Part shown: positions 14,701 through 23,753 of the stretch, piece by piece
Numbering within the stretch: the stretch's first letter is position 1
How the letters are laid out: every line of letters begins with the position of its first letter
NCBI GenBank assembly: GCA_963920765.1
Contig: OY987250.1
Location: 13,136,409 to 13,200,408 of the forward strand
DNA: 64,000 bases
Origin: Ulota crispa
Lineage: Eukaryota > Streptophyta > Bryopsida > Orthotrichales > Orthotrichaceae
Direction: 5' to 3'
Notes under the pieces: generated by a model
What the model was told of the DNA's origin: nothing
The model's input: only the letters and a program-made list of their open reading frames with translations
Databases searched by the model: none
Program-made: the position numbers and the translations under genes

Positions 14701-17700
14701 GTGTTTGTCAATCACCCAAAATTTGAAATTCAAAAAAGATGGAAAGGAAAGAGGAGAAGGCAAGGAAAAGGAGGGGTGAATTAGGAGAGACATGGCGCAA
14801 AGCACATGCAAGGCATACTTGTACACATATGAAGATTAAGAACTATCTCAAATTTTCACAAAAATCTGCAATTGTTGTAACCCCTAAAGGATGTTGCTTA
14901 CTAAGAGTATTGACTATATTCATACAAGGACCATTTAGTACTTAAAGAAATAGCTTTACAACAAATGTCAAAAATTCCCCAAAAAATCCTAGTTGAACAA
15001 TAGTATGTCTATGACTTGGCTTAAAATTTACAACTCCAATAGGATACACGTGCTACCCAAATGTGCTACCCAAATACCCCATCAATATACAACACATGAG
15101 AATGTATATATACAATACAACAACATCCTTTAGGGATTTATCCCTTAAACAACCATAGGGCATAGTAGATACGTAGCCGTGTAATTGGCATTTACTACCA
15201 ACTAGAAGTTTTAATTTGAGATCTCCAATAACTCACTAAAATCGCATCGATCTATTCTTCAACTTATTTGTTGATTTGAAATGTAACAAAGGTATGCATC
15301 CATTCCAAATACAAGAGAAATACCTTGTATTATACTGGTCACAATGGCACGCTTAAACATTTAACCCCAAACATCTAAGTGTGCCGCTATGACCAGTAGA
15401 ATACAAGGTGTTTTTCTTGTATTTGGAATGGATTCACACCTTTACTACATTTGAGATTAACAAAGAAGTTGGAGAATAGATCAACAAAATTTTAGTGAGC
15501 TACTTGAGATCCCAAACTAAAACTTCTTACTAGTAGCAAATGCCAAATATACGGCAGCGTATATATATTATGCCCTATTGCCCTATGGTCATTAAAGGGT
15601 TAAGGATTAACCCCTCATTGTTAGCGGTTCTCAGAATACACTGAAACAGGCTCAATTCTGTTCGCTTGGGTAATGAGGGGATAAGAATGTTGTTGTTTTC
15701 AGAGGACACATCATCAAAGGTTTCGTTTACCAGTCCAGTGTGGTCAGATTCAGGGAAAGGTTGATGGTCCTTCATCAGGAGCGGAGGACCGCCACCAGGC
15801 GGTGGGAAGAGCTTGCCCCGCCGGTTCTTCTCGAGAAGGTCATCAATCTGAGCTTGAATGGACGGAGGAATGCCATTGCCAACCAATCGAATCTCAGTGA
15901 GGCAATGGTTCCGTTGCAGCAACGCCACTATGGCTGCTGCACCTCCCGGCCCTATCTCATTCCACCGCAAATCTACATCATTCAAAACAAGAAGAATTGT
16001 AAAAAACATAAGAAAGAGTGTTAACATGTTTTCCTACCAAACGACTCGAGCATAAAACACTGAGCCACAAGCAATGAGTCAAGATTTTATGAGCAGGAAT
16101 TGATTCTAAGCTCAAAATCAATGGAAAATTTAATAAAAGAAACAAGGTTTTTTTAAAATGTAAATCTAAAATGCACAATCATAGGGCCCTATGTGCAAAA
16201 TTACAAGTGAAATTTAGTATTTTGACAAAAAAATCTAGGCTCACAATATAGTATTCTTCATTTCCTATCCTACCATTGGTAGAACAATGCTACCGTTATG
16301 TCTACATAACCAAGATTCCTTGATAGCAATTACTCTTGATAGCCACCAAATACCGTGAGTTTGTTGGTACCAAATGATTATTATTAGTAACAACCAAATT
16401 ACCAAGCACCTTGCTAGATATCTATAAGCTATTGCATATCCACTCAATATTTGTAAGGTATTAGGATCCACTCAATAATTAGGTTTTGATATAAATTTGG
16501 AGTGTTTGAGGATTAGACATTTGTCACTCACATCATTGTGTGTACCAACTTTTTAAGCGAAGGCTTTTTCATGTGAGTGGCAAGTGCGTTTTGAACATGC
16601 ATTCTTGATGCTTGATGACACTATTTTTCTTACTAGCAAGTAGAGCAATTGTCATCAGGAATTTGTCACCTTAATGAAGAACCTTACACAAAGTTGTTTC
16701 AAGTAAGAAAAGTTGAAAATCTGTGCTAGAATGCAAATGGCAATATCATTTCAACAGGATTTCATATGGAACCTTAGGTACCAAGACATGTGAGAGAGTA
16801 GTTGCATTGCAGCGCATGTGCTAGCGCTGCCGCCGTTGAAGGACCTATTCGATTGCTCCGTAGGTCAACCTGGCATAAGAAAAATTCTCTCATCACCGAC
16901 AAAGTTCACAGCAGCAATTATTATTAAAAAAGTAGATGTTTTCAACACTAAAATGTAAAATATATTTGAGGAGAAAAGCCCAAAATGACACCTCCTTGAG
17001 AGAACAGTTGGATGATATGGCTGTAGAGAGAGCTGAGATTCCAGACCGTGCTAATCCCAAGCTATTCCACTCCAATGACAACCTGCATTCCAAAAGTCTA
17101 CTTCTTGTGAAACACTCATACAAAAAATGGTCATTTCTGTTCAATAGCTTGTGAAAAAAATTGGATCAAATATTATAGCAAACAAATTATTTGTGACTAA
17201 TTTAGAAGTGACAAAACCCATTTGCAAATATTCAAAGAAAAGCTACAGTTATTGACCCACAGAATAGCGATTGTTATTAACCTCTTAAGAGACGTGGCAC
17301 TACGAACAATTTGAGCTAACTCATCTCCTTTGTAGATATTGCATCCTGTAATTTGAAAATTCATTTTTACTGCAAAAGACGTGCTTGATTTGGTACATAG
17401 TTGATTATGATAGTCAAATTTTGTTGTGGAAGTAAAACTTCAGTATAGAGTTAGTGTTTGGATCCTAGGGAGTTGATGTGTCATCATAATTATGGATGTT
17501 TAGGATTCCTCACACCCAAAAAAATTGCTTGCCATTACAAGTATATAGATTTTGGTAGGCAATTTTCCTTGCTTATTGTAGGCTAAGAAAATTGGTCAAT
17601 ATAATCAAGTCCTTGGAGCCAAATTAGTAAACTATTTTACCACTTGATAAGTAGCAAGTTTTCCTTAATAAAATTTGCATGATACACGGTTTATTATCCT

Positions 17701-18194
17701 AACTTGAAATCTTGATGAAAATCACACCAAAGAATTATCAACAGCAACATTGAGTGAGACAAAGAATTATCAACAGCAACATTGAGTGAGACAAAGTGCA
17801 AACTTCCATGTTGTATTAGAATCGGTTAGTGTAATCAACGTTTTACAACTTTGAAAAATGGAAATCCCCAAAATTTCCCATGCTTCTTGAAAGAGACTTG
17901 CTGGAATACCATTTCCAATTTTTGATTTTGTTGGTTTTTAGCACATTTGCATTCCAATTTTTGATTATACTGTTTTTTTTAGCACATTTGCATGCATGGC
18001 TCAACATTTCTGTAATTCTTTGATGTTGATGAAACATGAAAGTTGACCCTAACTATGGAAACCTCTGCAAAAGCATACCACTTAGGTCAAGCTCCACAAG
18101 CTTGTCGTTGTTCTTAATGGCACGCAGCAAAGCTTCACTTCCTGCACGGCCAACGAAAATCTTAATTAGGATTAGGGATAGTATTTCCATACTT
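2794..18194 (-). CDS. LRRC45: LRRC45-like centriole/basal-body linker protein (17 exons traced, N-terminus missing)
   Basis: Minus-strand exons: 18194-18079, 17345-17282, 17082-16992, 16869-16782, 15972-15731, 14081-14004, 13621-13556, 12986-12891, 12685-12614, 11739-11650, 11155-11107, 9859-9696, 9083-9003, 7866-7756, 6909-6787, 5275-5162, 3024-2794. Phases agree at every junction and give about 624 residues. The first five exons encode RI-type leucine-rich repeats; LSLEWNSLG and LDLRWNEIGPGG match vertebrate LRRC45 at the same places. The remaining twelve encode charged coiled coil, the LRR-then-coil order of LRRC45 (human about 670 residues). In animals it joins centriole proximal ends and aids ciliogenesis; here a role in sperm basal bodies is inferred. 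The first listed exon may extend upstream (LICQQIC is in frame), and one or more exons for about 50-80 N-terminal residues were not found. Exon 6 ends in a non-canonical GC donor. Introns hold many MITEs. Confidence 0.82.
3185..3375. repeat. Degenerate 21-bp tandem repeat
   Basis: About nine degenerate copies of a 21-base unit resembling GCAAAACATTGGAAGATACTT lie in the last intron of the LRRC45-like gene. Because 21 is divisible by three, the plus strand keeps an open frame of heptads like CKTLEDT that mimics a short coiled coil. No start context, partner exon or second copy supports a real gene. Confidence 0.6.
4435..4559. mobile_element. Short MITE with GGTAGGAGGT ends
   Basis: A 125-base element in an LRRC45 intron. 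The left end is TTAAGGTAGGAGGT and the right end ACCTCCTACCTTAA, a perfect inverted pair. The ends match the larger element at 49127-50386. The outer TTAA is palindromic, so a TTAA and a TA target duplication cannot be told apart. A 19-bp direct repeat (AGATACAAAGCAAAGTTA motif, twice) lies just outside the left end. Confidence 0.5.
7132..7415. repeat. Dispersed inverted-end repeat (ACACCATATT family), copy 2
   Basis: Ends read AACACCATATTAGGTGAG and TTTACCTAATATGGTT, which are inverted complements. The interior matches 2160-2345. It lies in an LRRC45 intron between the exons at 6909-6787 and 7866-7756. A partly matching right end also occurs near 31930-31990. No coding content. Confidence 0.5.
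7486..7712. mobile_element. hAT-type MITE, copy 1
   Basis: Terminal inverted repeats are CACTGTGCGAGGAGAT on the left and, read inward from the right, CACTGTCCGGGGAGAT. Flanks ACATAGAT and ACACAGAT form an 8-bp duplication with one change. CA-type termini with an 8-bp duplication fit the hAT superfamily. The element lies just downstream (in gene orientation) of the LRRC45 exon at 7866-7756, inside an intron. A second copy is at 48425-48657. Confidence 0.62.
7979..8512. mobile_element. PIF/Harbinger-like MITE with TAA duplication
   Basis: Left end GAACCGCTTCACACTA and right end, read inward, GGGCTGCTTCTCACTA. Both are flanked by TAA (7976-7978 and 8513-8515). The ends are related to those of 152-1269. 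The right TAA is shared with the next element, so the two are head to tail. It lies in the LRRC45 intron between exons 9083-9003 and 7866-7756. Confidence 0.55.
8516..8839. mobile_element. MITE with GAGCATCTCTAG ends, abutting the previous element
   Basis: The left end GAGCATCTCTAGCGAAGCC and the right end (GAGCATTTCTGG read inward) are inverted, flanked by TAA at 8513-8515 and 8840-8842. The interior matches 29146-29426, for example the shared stretch TTGAATTAGAGCTTTATCCT-like at similar positions. It lies in the same LRRC45 intron, about 160 bases from the exon at 9003. Confidence 0.5.
11252..11642. mobile_element. Palindromic fold-back MITE, copy 1, abutting an LRRC45 splice donor
   Basis: An almost complete inverted repeat: the two arms of about 190 bases (for example CTAGGTGGACACCCCCAATT left and its complement right) meet around 11450. 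The interior carries further complementary blocks such as AAATTTGTTGTAT. The end at 11642 lies 7 bases from the donor of the LRRC45 exon 11739-11650 (intron begins GTAATACAG). A second copy with a clear 8-bp duplication is at 23754-24142. Transcribed in the intron it would form a long hairpin. Confidence 0.65.
14460..14790. repeat. Possible dispersed repeat related to 54000-54240
   Basis: A stretch in the large LRRC45 intron (between exons 15972-15731 and 14081-14004) contains CCCAAAATTTGAAATTCAA and purine-rich tracts. They resemble, in opposite orientation, a stretch in OEP21 intron 4. No terminal repeats or target duplications were resolved. The open frames here lack any recognisable feature. 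Confidence 0.25.
15138..15603. mobile_element. Long palindrome of two piggyBac-like MITE arms head to head
   Basis: Two arms of about 230 bases are inverted around 15365. Each arm matches the single elements at 41982-42221 and 56965-57198: shared CCATAGGGCATAGTA, ATTCCAAATACAAG and GATCTATTCT blocks. The outer ends are TTATCCCTTAAACAAC and GGGTTAA, and the family's ends are TTAACCCTTAAACAAC. TTAA plus CCC termini fit the piggyBac superfamily. The palindrome lies in the LRRC45 intron about 130 bases past the donor of exon 15972-15731. Confidence 0.6.
16050..16250. repeat. Dispersed repeat shared with 31650-32145
   Basis: Contains TGAGCCACAAGCAATGAGTC and GAGCTCAAAATCAATGGAAA-like sequence, and matches 31650-31740 and then 32025-32145 in the same order. 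The second copy is apparently interrupted by another repeat. No ends were resolved. It lies in an LRRC45 intron. Confidence 0.35.
17729..17792. repeat. Perfect 32-bp tandem duplication
   Basis: Two identical 32-base units beginning AAAGAATTATCAACAGCAAC lie directly adjacent in an LRRC45 intron. Perfect identity implies a recent event. Confidence 0.8.
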
Positions 18195-18382
18195 CTGCAG
18201 ATTTGTTGGCAAATCAGCCGCCAAACTCGAAAAGTATCGTAGCGAATTTCAGGCTTTGTTGCATACGAAGCATTCTACCCTCAAAACTTTCAACAGAGAA
18301 TATGTGGTTACAGAGAGTTTTTGTAATGAACAGTAAAATCTTCAAAACTACATATATTTTGCAGCTGTTTCACTTTTATAAA

Positions 18383-18488
18383 GTGCATTGAACATCACGT
18401 TGATGATCATCGTGATCGCTTGGTTGAGAGAGGTAATTAGTTCCTCTTCTTGATCACGTGTACCGCTTGGATTTCTTAAGGTTTTCTT
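18383..18488. repeat. Direct repeat, copy 1 (GTGCATTGAACATCACGTTG)
   Basis: About 100 bases here match 18879-18977 in the same orientation with a roughly 8-base deletion in the second copy. The unit reads through GAACATCACGTTG and GATCACGTGT. The segment between the copies is unrecognised. It lies just upstream (gene sense) of the first traced LRRC45 exon and may be a dispersed repeat obscuring missing exons. Confidence 0.55.
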
Positions 18489-18878
18489 AGAGATCCGCAC
18501 CCTTGCACGCAACCTAGAACTCTCAAAAGCAGGTGTCCAAGGTGCATTCATGATCACAGGCTCACTCAAATCTTTGATGCCCCACCCTTGCCCTCAAGCA
18601 GGTCCAAACAAGCATTGAGAGCGTATCACCAAGGACATGTGTCAAGCTGCAATTGTGGGGGCCCCTTGTGTCGATCAATCTACAAGTTTTGATTGTCCAA
18701 GATTTGGCCGCACTAATGATTCAGCAAACCTTGAAAGTTCCAATGTTTGAGCTACAATTGAGCGAGCCTTTTGTCTTGTATAGTACTTTGGCGCGTTTAC
18801 GGTGAGGCGTGTCAAAGGGAGCAACTGCCAAGTGCTCTAGCGGGGCTGTTGCAAGTGTGTGGGTGCAAACGCTCTAAT

Positions 18879-18976
18879 GTGCATTGAACATCACGTTGTT
18901 GATCATTGCTTGGTTGAGAGAGGTGACCAGTTCCTCTTCCTGATCACGTGTCCTGCTTGAATTATTTAAGATTTCC
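18879..18976. repeat. Direct repeat, copy 2
   Basis: The partner of 18383-18488, same orientation. Its end abuts the TTAA of the tiny inverted-repeat element at 18977-19055. Confidence 0.55.
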
Positions 18977-19055
18977 TTAACCCCTGAATGTCCATGGTGC
19001 CAAATTCCAGAGTCAAAAACACCACATTCTGGTGTCGTGGACATTTAGGGGTTAA
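18977..19055. mobile_element. Minimal piggyBac-like MITE, 71 bp between TTAA sites
   Basis: TTAA at both ends (18977-18980 and 19052-19055). The terminal repeats of about 22 bases begin CCCCTGAATGTCCATGG on the left and CCCCTAAATGTCCACGA read inward from the right. The body is almost all terminal repeat. TTAA duplications with CCC(C/T)T termini fit piggyBac; Kolobok elements also use TTAA but usually have different terminal bases. Confidence 0.65.
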
Positions 19056-19119
19056 GAATTTCGATATTGTTGGATGTAGTAATTGATGAGGAGAAATTTT
19101 CATGTCTTAGTAGAAACAA

Positions 19120-19388
19120 GGGAAAGTTTCATAATACCCCTAAAATTTGCCATATTTTCATAGATACCCCTACTTTTTCAGAAATTTCACAAATACCCTT
19201 GGACCAAAAAAATTCAAATTTTATTCTTATTATGCATGTCACTTCCTTCTTCTTTCCTGCTCACACATAACAGGGAGAAGGAAGTTACATGCACAACAAA
19301 CCAAACGCCTAGTTTTTTTGGTCCAAGGGTATTTCTGAAATTTCTATGAAAATATTGCAAACTTCAGGGGTATCCATGAAACTTTCCC
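19120..19388. mobile_element. Mutator-type fold-back MITE, copy 1
   Basis: Long inverted arms: the left begins GGGAAAGTTTCATAATACCCC and the right ends with the complement of GGGAAAGTTTCATGGATACC. Flanks TAGAAACAA and TACAAACAA form a 9-bp duplication with one change, typical of Mutator-like elements. It lies 36 bases past the stop of the minus-strand frame 20246-19425. A second copy with a perfect 9-bp duplication is at 50474-50794. Confidence 0.7.
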
Positions 19389-19424
19389 TACAAACAACGG
19401 CATTGTTTTCCACGGCCGCTCCTC

Positions 19425-20246
19425 TCAAGGTCCTAAAATTTCAAAGCACGAACGACGACGACCATGGATCTCACCGTTTTCGCAAAACGACCGATCCGAA
19501 ACCTTGAGAACGCCATCACGCTTCGCATCCATTTGCAACATCGGTTTCTCCGCCACGGCGTCATGATGTAACGACAACGACGACGACGACGGTACCGAAC
19601 CCGCTCCAAACCCTAAACCGCCTCCGGCTCCTTGAAACCGCTGCTGCTGCAACAACGCATGTTTTCCGTAAATCCGACCGTCTGGATTGAAGCACCGGTC
19701 TCTCCGCTCCTGAATGCGCTCCCTCACGTCCACCATCCCCCCCGCACGCTCCTGCAACCTCTTCACTCGATCAAGCGTCGTGCTGGTACCACTCTTCGAC
19801 AGCTTCCGCGTGTCGATTAACCGCTCCTTGAACAAGATCATCGGAGTGGCATCATTAGGGTTAGGGTTAGGGTTACAAGTATCGTTACAACATGGTTCGG
19901 TGGTGTGTGTGAGTGCGTGCACTCCGTCTTTGCCCCGGGGTGCTTTGCCTTTGATCTCGATCATGACTGTTTTCTTTGGAGAGCTTTTGTGATGCGATAT
20001 GAGGGCTTTGTTGAGTGCGTCTTGAATCCGGGGGTTGTTGTTGTCGTTCTCCGAGGAGCTGTCTTCATCATCGTCATCGTCGTCGTTATCGTTGTTGTCG
20101 TTGTTGTTGGCGTTGTTGTCGTTGTTGTCATGGGGATGTGAAGGTGGAGGTTTGGTGTTTATTGGTGGTGGTAGTGGTGGGAGTCGTTCGTCCGAGTCGT
20201 CGGAGCTTTGTACTCTCTCGTACAGATTTCGATCGGATGGTTTCAT
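19425..20246 (-). CDS. Unrecognised 273-residue low-complexity protein, single open exon
   Basis: I do not recognise this protein. The start has a good context (CCACC before ATG) and the frame is markedly GC-richer than its surroundings, as a real exon would be. Residues about 20-37 are proline-rich (LPPLPPP). About 40-73 form an Asn/Asp/Ser/Glu tract, and about 130-138 read as NPNPNPND, encoded by telomere-like repeats. The C-terminal half is basic and partly helical (RVKRLQERAGG, RERIQERRDR), followed by a Gly-rich segment (GAGGGLGFGAG). No membrane segment or signal peptide is seen. It may be an intronless gene or the 5' exon of the LRRC45-like unit, since it lies 1.2 kb upstream on the same strand; its sequence does not resemble the LRRC45 N-terminus I know. 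Confidence 0.5.
   Translation of the reverse strand: MKPSDRNLYERVQSSDDSDERLPPLPPPINTKPPPSHPHDNNDNNANNNDNNDNDDDDDDEDSSSENDNNNPRIQDALNKALISHHKSSPKKTVMIEIKGKAPRGKDGVHALTHTTEPCCNDTCNPNPNPNDATPMILFKERLIDTRKLSKSGTSTTLDRVKRLQERAGGMVDVRERIQERRDRCFNPDGRIYGKHALLQQQRFQGAGGGLGFGAGSVPSSSSLSLHHDAVAEKPMLQMDAKRDGVLKVSDRSFCENGEIHGRRRSCFEILGP
19855..19875 (+). repeat. Three TTAGGG units inside an open frame
   Basis: Three perfect TTAGGG units plus TTA on the plus strand; on the minus strand they encode alternating Asn-Pro in the 273-residue frame. Land plants usually have TTTAGGG telomeres, so this is more likely a short coding microsatellite or a telobox-like motif than a telomere remnant. Confidence 0.6.
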
Positions 20247-20771
20247 GGTGGAGAGTTGGCTGCGAGGTTGATGGCGCTGGTCGAGAGGGAGAATGCGGCA
20301 TCGTCTTTTCTTATTGAGATGTCGGGAGCAGCGTTCTCTAAACTGGCTAAATTTAGCAGGATTGCTAACACATTTTTCTCGAAACTAGAAAAATGTAAGC
20401 TACAAAAATGTAAGCTTTCCAGTGTTAAATTTGAAAATTTCAGCTTTTTAGCAGTGTTCTTAGCAACTTGTGCTAAAGGTGAAAATCATATTTGGGATCA
20501 CTGGTCGGTAATCGGCAGGTTGTGAAGATGGCGGCGTTGTAGGAATGTTGGTGACTGGTTTTTAGGTTGAATTGCATTCTCCAGAAGCTAGCGAGGGTTG
20601 TTGCAGGAAAACCCTAATGCTGCTTCCGTTCTCTGGCTCCTCCTTCGTATTGCAACGAGATGCTTTCTCCCGAGAGGGTTTTCCCTGTAGCATTGGCTTG
20701 CTTTTTGAGTTTGAGTAAGGTACCTAACTTTCTCAAGGTAGCTTTTGTTGATGCAAAAGTCTCTTTTGCTG

Positions 20772-20834
20772 CGGTCCAAAACTAACAAAAATCGGTCCAA
20801 AACTAACAAAAATCGGTCCAAAACTAACAAAAAT
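20772..20834. repeat. 21-bp tandem repeat, three copies
   Basis: Three perfect copies of a 21-base unit beginning CGGTCCAAAACTAACAAAAA. The minus strand stays open as repeated LVLDRFL, which I regard as a by-product of the unit length being divisible by three. Confidence 0.75.
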
Positions 20835-21126
20835 AAACATGTTGAGAGGGACCAAAATTGTGTTAACTTATCATTTATATAAATATTCTCTTGAGGATTA
20901 TGATTGACAATAGGGTGAGCTAGTTTCCATGGGGACCAGAACTGGAGGCCCCTCTAGGCTAATGTTGGCATAACAAAGAAAAAATCTTGAAATGTTCAGA
21001 ATGGGAGAGTTTGGAAAGCAACCTCCGATTTTGGGTTCAGGCCCTTCAGTCGTGTAGTTTCGCTTTTATAGGACCGGGGATTGGACGTCCAGGCTTGGAC
21101 CCCTCCAACCCCACATGGAAACTGGT

Positions 21127-21432
21127 TTGGTAGGAGATTTTAAAACCGCCCACCTTCTCAAATGTACCCCTTTTGTACATATTGTTTTTCATATTCGTAA
21201 AATTTGTATAAGAAGTGTACATTTGAAGAGGTGGGCGGTTTCAGAGCCTTATGCCACTTCAATTTCAAAGTTTCATAACTAATTTCACAAAACTTTAAAA
21301 TATGAAACAACTTGAATTAAATGTCAATTCCTCTTGTCTTTGAAGGAACAATTACCAAAAAAAATTCCAAAAGTTTCAACTCCCCAAAATTCAGTTTTAG
21401 CCCGTGGATGGTTGGTTTATGAGCCTCCTATC
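21127..21432. mobile_element. Dispersed MITE, GGTAGGAG family, copy 1
   Basis: The left end GGTAGGAGATTTTAAAACC and the right end GAGCCTCCTATCT are imperfect inverted repeats. An inner inverted block joins GCCCACCTTCTCAAATGTAC with its complement about 90 bases on. The interior is clearly homologous to 51805-52130 (same strand) and to 50092-50386 (opposite strand), including TGTCAATTCCTCTTGTCTTT. No coding content. Confidence 0.55.
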
Positions 21433-21982
21433 TAACATGCTTTTGCTTTGACCACTTGCAACACGCTTTTGTTTTTTTCATAAGTGACCAATCCTTTCTT
21501 GAAATATTTTTCAACTTGCTACTCCATTATAAAATAGTTAATTTTGATAATTTGATAAACTTGACAATGTACAAAGGCCAAAGTGACAACAATGGAGTAC
21601 TCTACATTTGTCATTGAGAGTGATGAAAAAACACAATCAACCAACTCATGCACATACAATTGACATAATTAGGCGTTTCAAAACTTGGGACATTCCTTTG
21701 TTTTACCTCTTTTTCTCTGTAACTCTTTTTTAGAGTAGAAAACCTTGATTTTTGCAATGATTTTAAGGCTTGTTTTTCTCTTGTTCATTACTCATATTTT
21801 CATGCAAGAGAGCCTAGCCTTCTTGCACTCTCACTAAAGACATTCCATACTTGTACTTTTGCCTAACTTGTTAAGTGCACAAACTTTTCTAATTTTCTCA
21901 TGAGAAATACAATATTGCATCAAAAAATATATATTTTTTTTCATGCAAAAATGCATTTTTTCCAAAAAAACAATTTTTGCTA

Positions 21983-22102
21983 CAAGGAAACTATGGTTGA
22001 ATCTATAAAAACGTAACAAAGATAGTGACCTATTCTACAGTATACTGTAAATTAGGTCACAATCTTTGTTAACTTTTTTAAGATTCAACCTTTGTTTCCT
22101 TG
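21983..22102. mobile_element. Stowaway-like palindromic MITE, 120 bp
   Basis: An almost perfect palindrome. The left arm is CAAGGAAACTATGGTTGAAT and the right arm its complement, and the centre TACAGTATACTGTA is itself a palindrome. Both ends are flanked by TA (21981-21982 and 22103-22104), as in Tc1/mariner-type MITEs. Only one copy is in the window. Confidence 0.5.
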
Positions 22103-23473
22103 TAGTCTTTCCTCTTGTTTAGATATATTTGAATCCTATATTGTGATTTTGAGGTACCTATGTAGTGTGGTAGCTAAATGAATTTTATTTTTCATAGCGT
22201 TCTTTTTTGCTAGAAGTCCTTTAGTAAACCAAGTATACAACAATTTTCATCTAGTAAAAAAAAGTTGACATGTTTGAAGAATGATGCTTTTAGGAAACCT
22301 ACTATGTGTGGCACTTTGATCAAAGTACCATAAACATTGGAGGACTACGCAATCCACATTAAATTACATTTTAAAGCAAAATTGCTAAAAGTGCATAGTA
22401 AGTATATTTTTTTCTATATAGCTTTCCTTAGCCACACTACAATGCATAGAGCCATAATTGGGACAATAAGAAACCATGGTCTAGGCCAGTTCATTTTTTT
22501 GGAGTTGATGTTTGTTGCCAGATTTTTGGTGTCGACTTCACATTGGGTAATAAACAAAGGGATCAGCCCCCATTGGCTCGGAGTTATCAAATTTGCTGCC
22601 AATTTGGCAACAAATTGCCAGAAAAAATGCATTAGTCTAGGCTATCCGCAAGCATGTGTTTCACAAATGATTTTATTATTTTGAGTAATTGGTCCACAAG
22701 CTATGGCAAAAAAGATACTTGACTTGGTTACATGATTTATTGAAACACTGATTTAGCTTAGGCTTGACTTGGATAAGACCCTAATAACCTGAACCAAAAT
22801 TAAAAAAATTTCTTTCCTTAGATATCTTATTAGTTGCAATTCAAAATATACCTACAAATATTTACAACAATATGACAAAAATTAGATAGTATATAGAATC
22901 TATCAATTTGGTAGGCTTAATTTACTTGTCAATATGTGTAAAATGATAAACCCTCTGATGATTTTATGATACATGAAGTAACCCGAAACCCTGTTTTGCT
23001 TATATTCAGTTCCCTTTTCCAAACACCCAACTCTTCAAATACTTAGATCAAACTCTCTCTTGTCACTTTTGTTGCCACATGGCACAAATTTAATTGGAAA
23101 AACCCAAAAGGTAGAGAGACATAATCTTTTCACTGTTGATTTTTTAAGCAAGTCATAAAAATTGAATGACCTGATGGATGTTGTTGGAGGTTATATTCTA
23201 TCAATGTTTGGGGAGATTTTTGAGCTGTAGCAACTAGAGTCTAGCCTTTTTCAATCAATTTTCACAAGGATGCATTGGATATTCTTGTATTTTATATTGT
23301 GAGAATAGTAATCAAACTATTTGTGGAAAATTTGGTCAATTTGCCATCTAGAGTTTCAAATTTCAACAATTTTCATTTGTCATTTTATTTGGCCGACTTT
23401 GCATTGATAGCTGGTTCTCCAATCATTATGTCTCATAATTGGCGTCTCTTTGCAACTTCTGCAACTTGACCGA
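22103..23473. other. AT-rich spacer, nothing recognised
   Basis: Between MITEs. The open frames on both strands at 22337-22684 overlap each other and show no family signature. I see no splice-bounded exons. Confidence 0.3.
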
Positions 23474-23693
23474 TTAACCCTTAAAGGGCCCTTGGGCTCT
23501 AGAGCTACAGTACCAAATACAATCGCTACCAATATTCAAAAGTTTGAATCAAATGGAATGTAAGTGTTACAATCACACATATTGAAGGGTTGTATGATGA
23601 TGGATGCGTAAAAAAGTTTGAAAAGCCCTCAAAGCAACTCAAATACGTCTGTACATACGGCCGCAAAGGGCATTCAAGATATTCAAGGTTTAA
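23474..23693. mobile_element. piggyBac-like MITE, AAGGGCCCTTGGGCTC family, copy 1
   Basis: TTAA at 23474-23477 is followed by CCCTTAAAGGGCCCTTGGGC; the right end reads GGTTTAAG with TTAA at 23690-23693. The interior matches 46863-47093 (ATATTGAAGGGTTGTATGATG and GCCGCAAAGGGC blocks). TTAA plus CCC termini place it with the other piggyBac-like elements here. Non-coding. Confidence 0.6.
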
Positions 23694-23753
23694 GCAATAC
23701 ATGGGATCAACTTCCCCAATGATGTAGGATTGGGAAAGTTAGGAAATAATAAA

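Noticed and set aside
18063-18141. An LRRC45 exon ending at 18063 and joining directly to 17082
   Set aside because: It would skip half a leucine-rich repeat. The donor at 18079 plus the exon 17345-17282 restores a full repeat with consistent phases.
19855-19875. TTAGGG repeats as a telomere remnant
   Set aside because: Only three units, inside an open frame, with no flanking subtelomeric features; a coding microsatellite is simpler.
20588-20830. 80-residue minus frame with LVLDRFL repeats
   Set aside because: Half of it is a 21-base tandem repeat read in frame, and the rest has no recognisable features.
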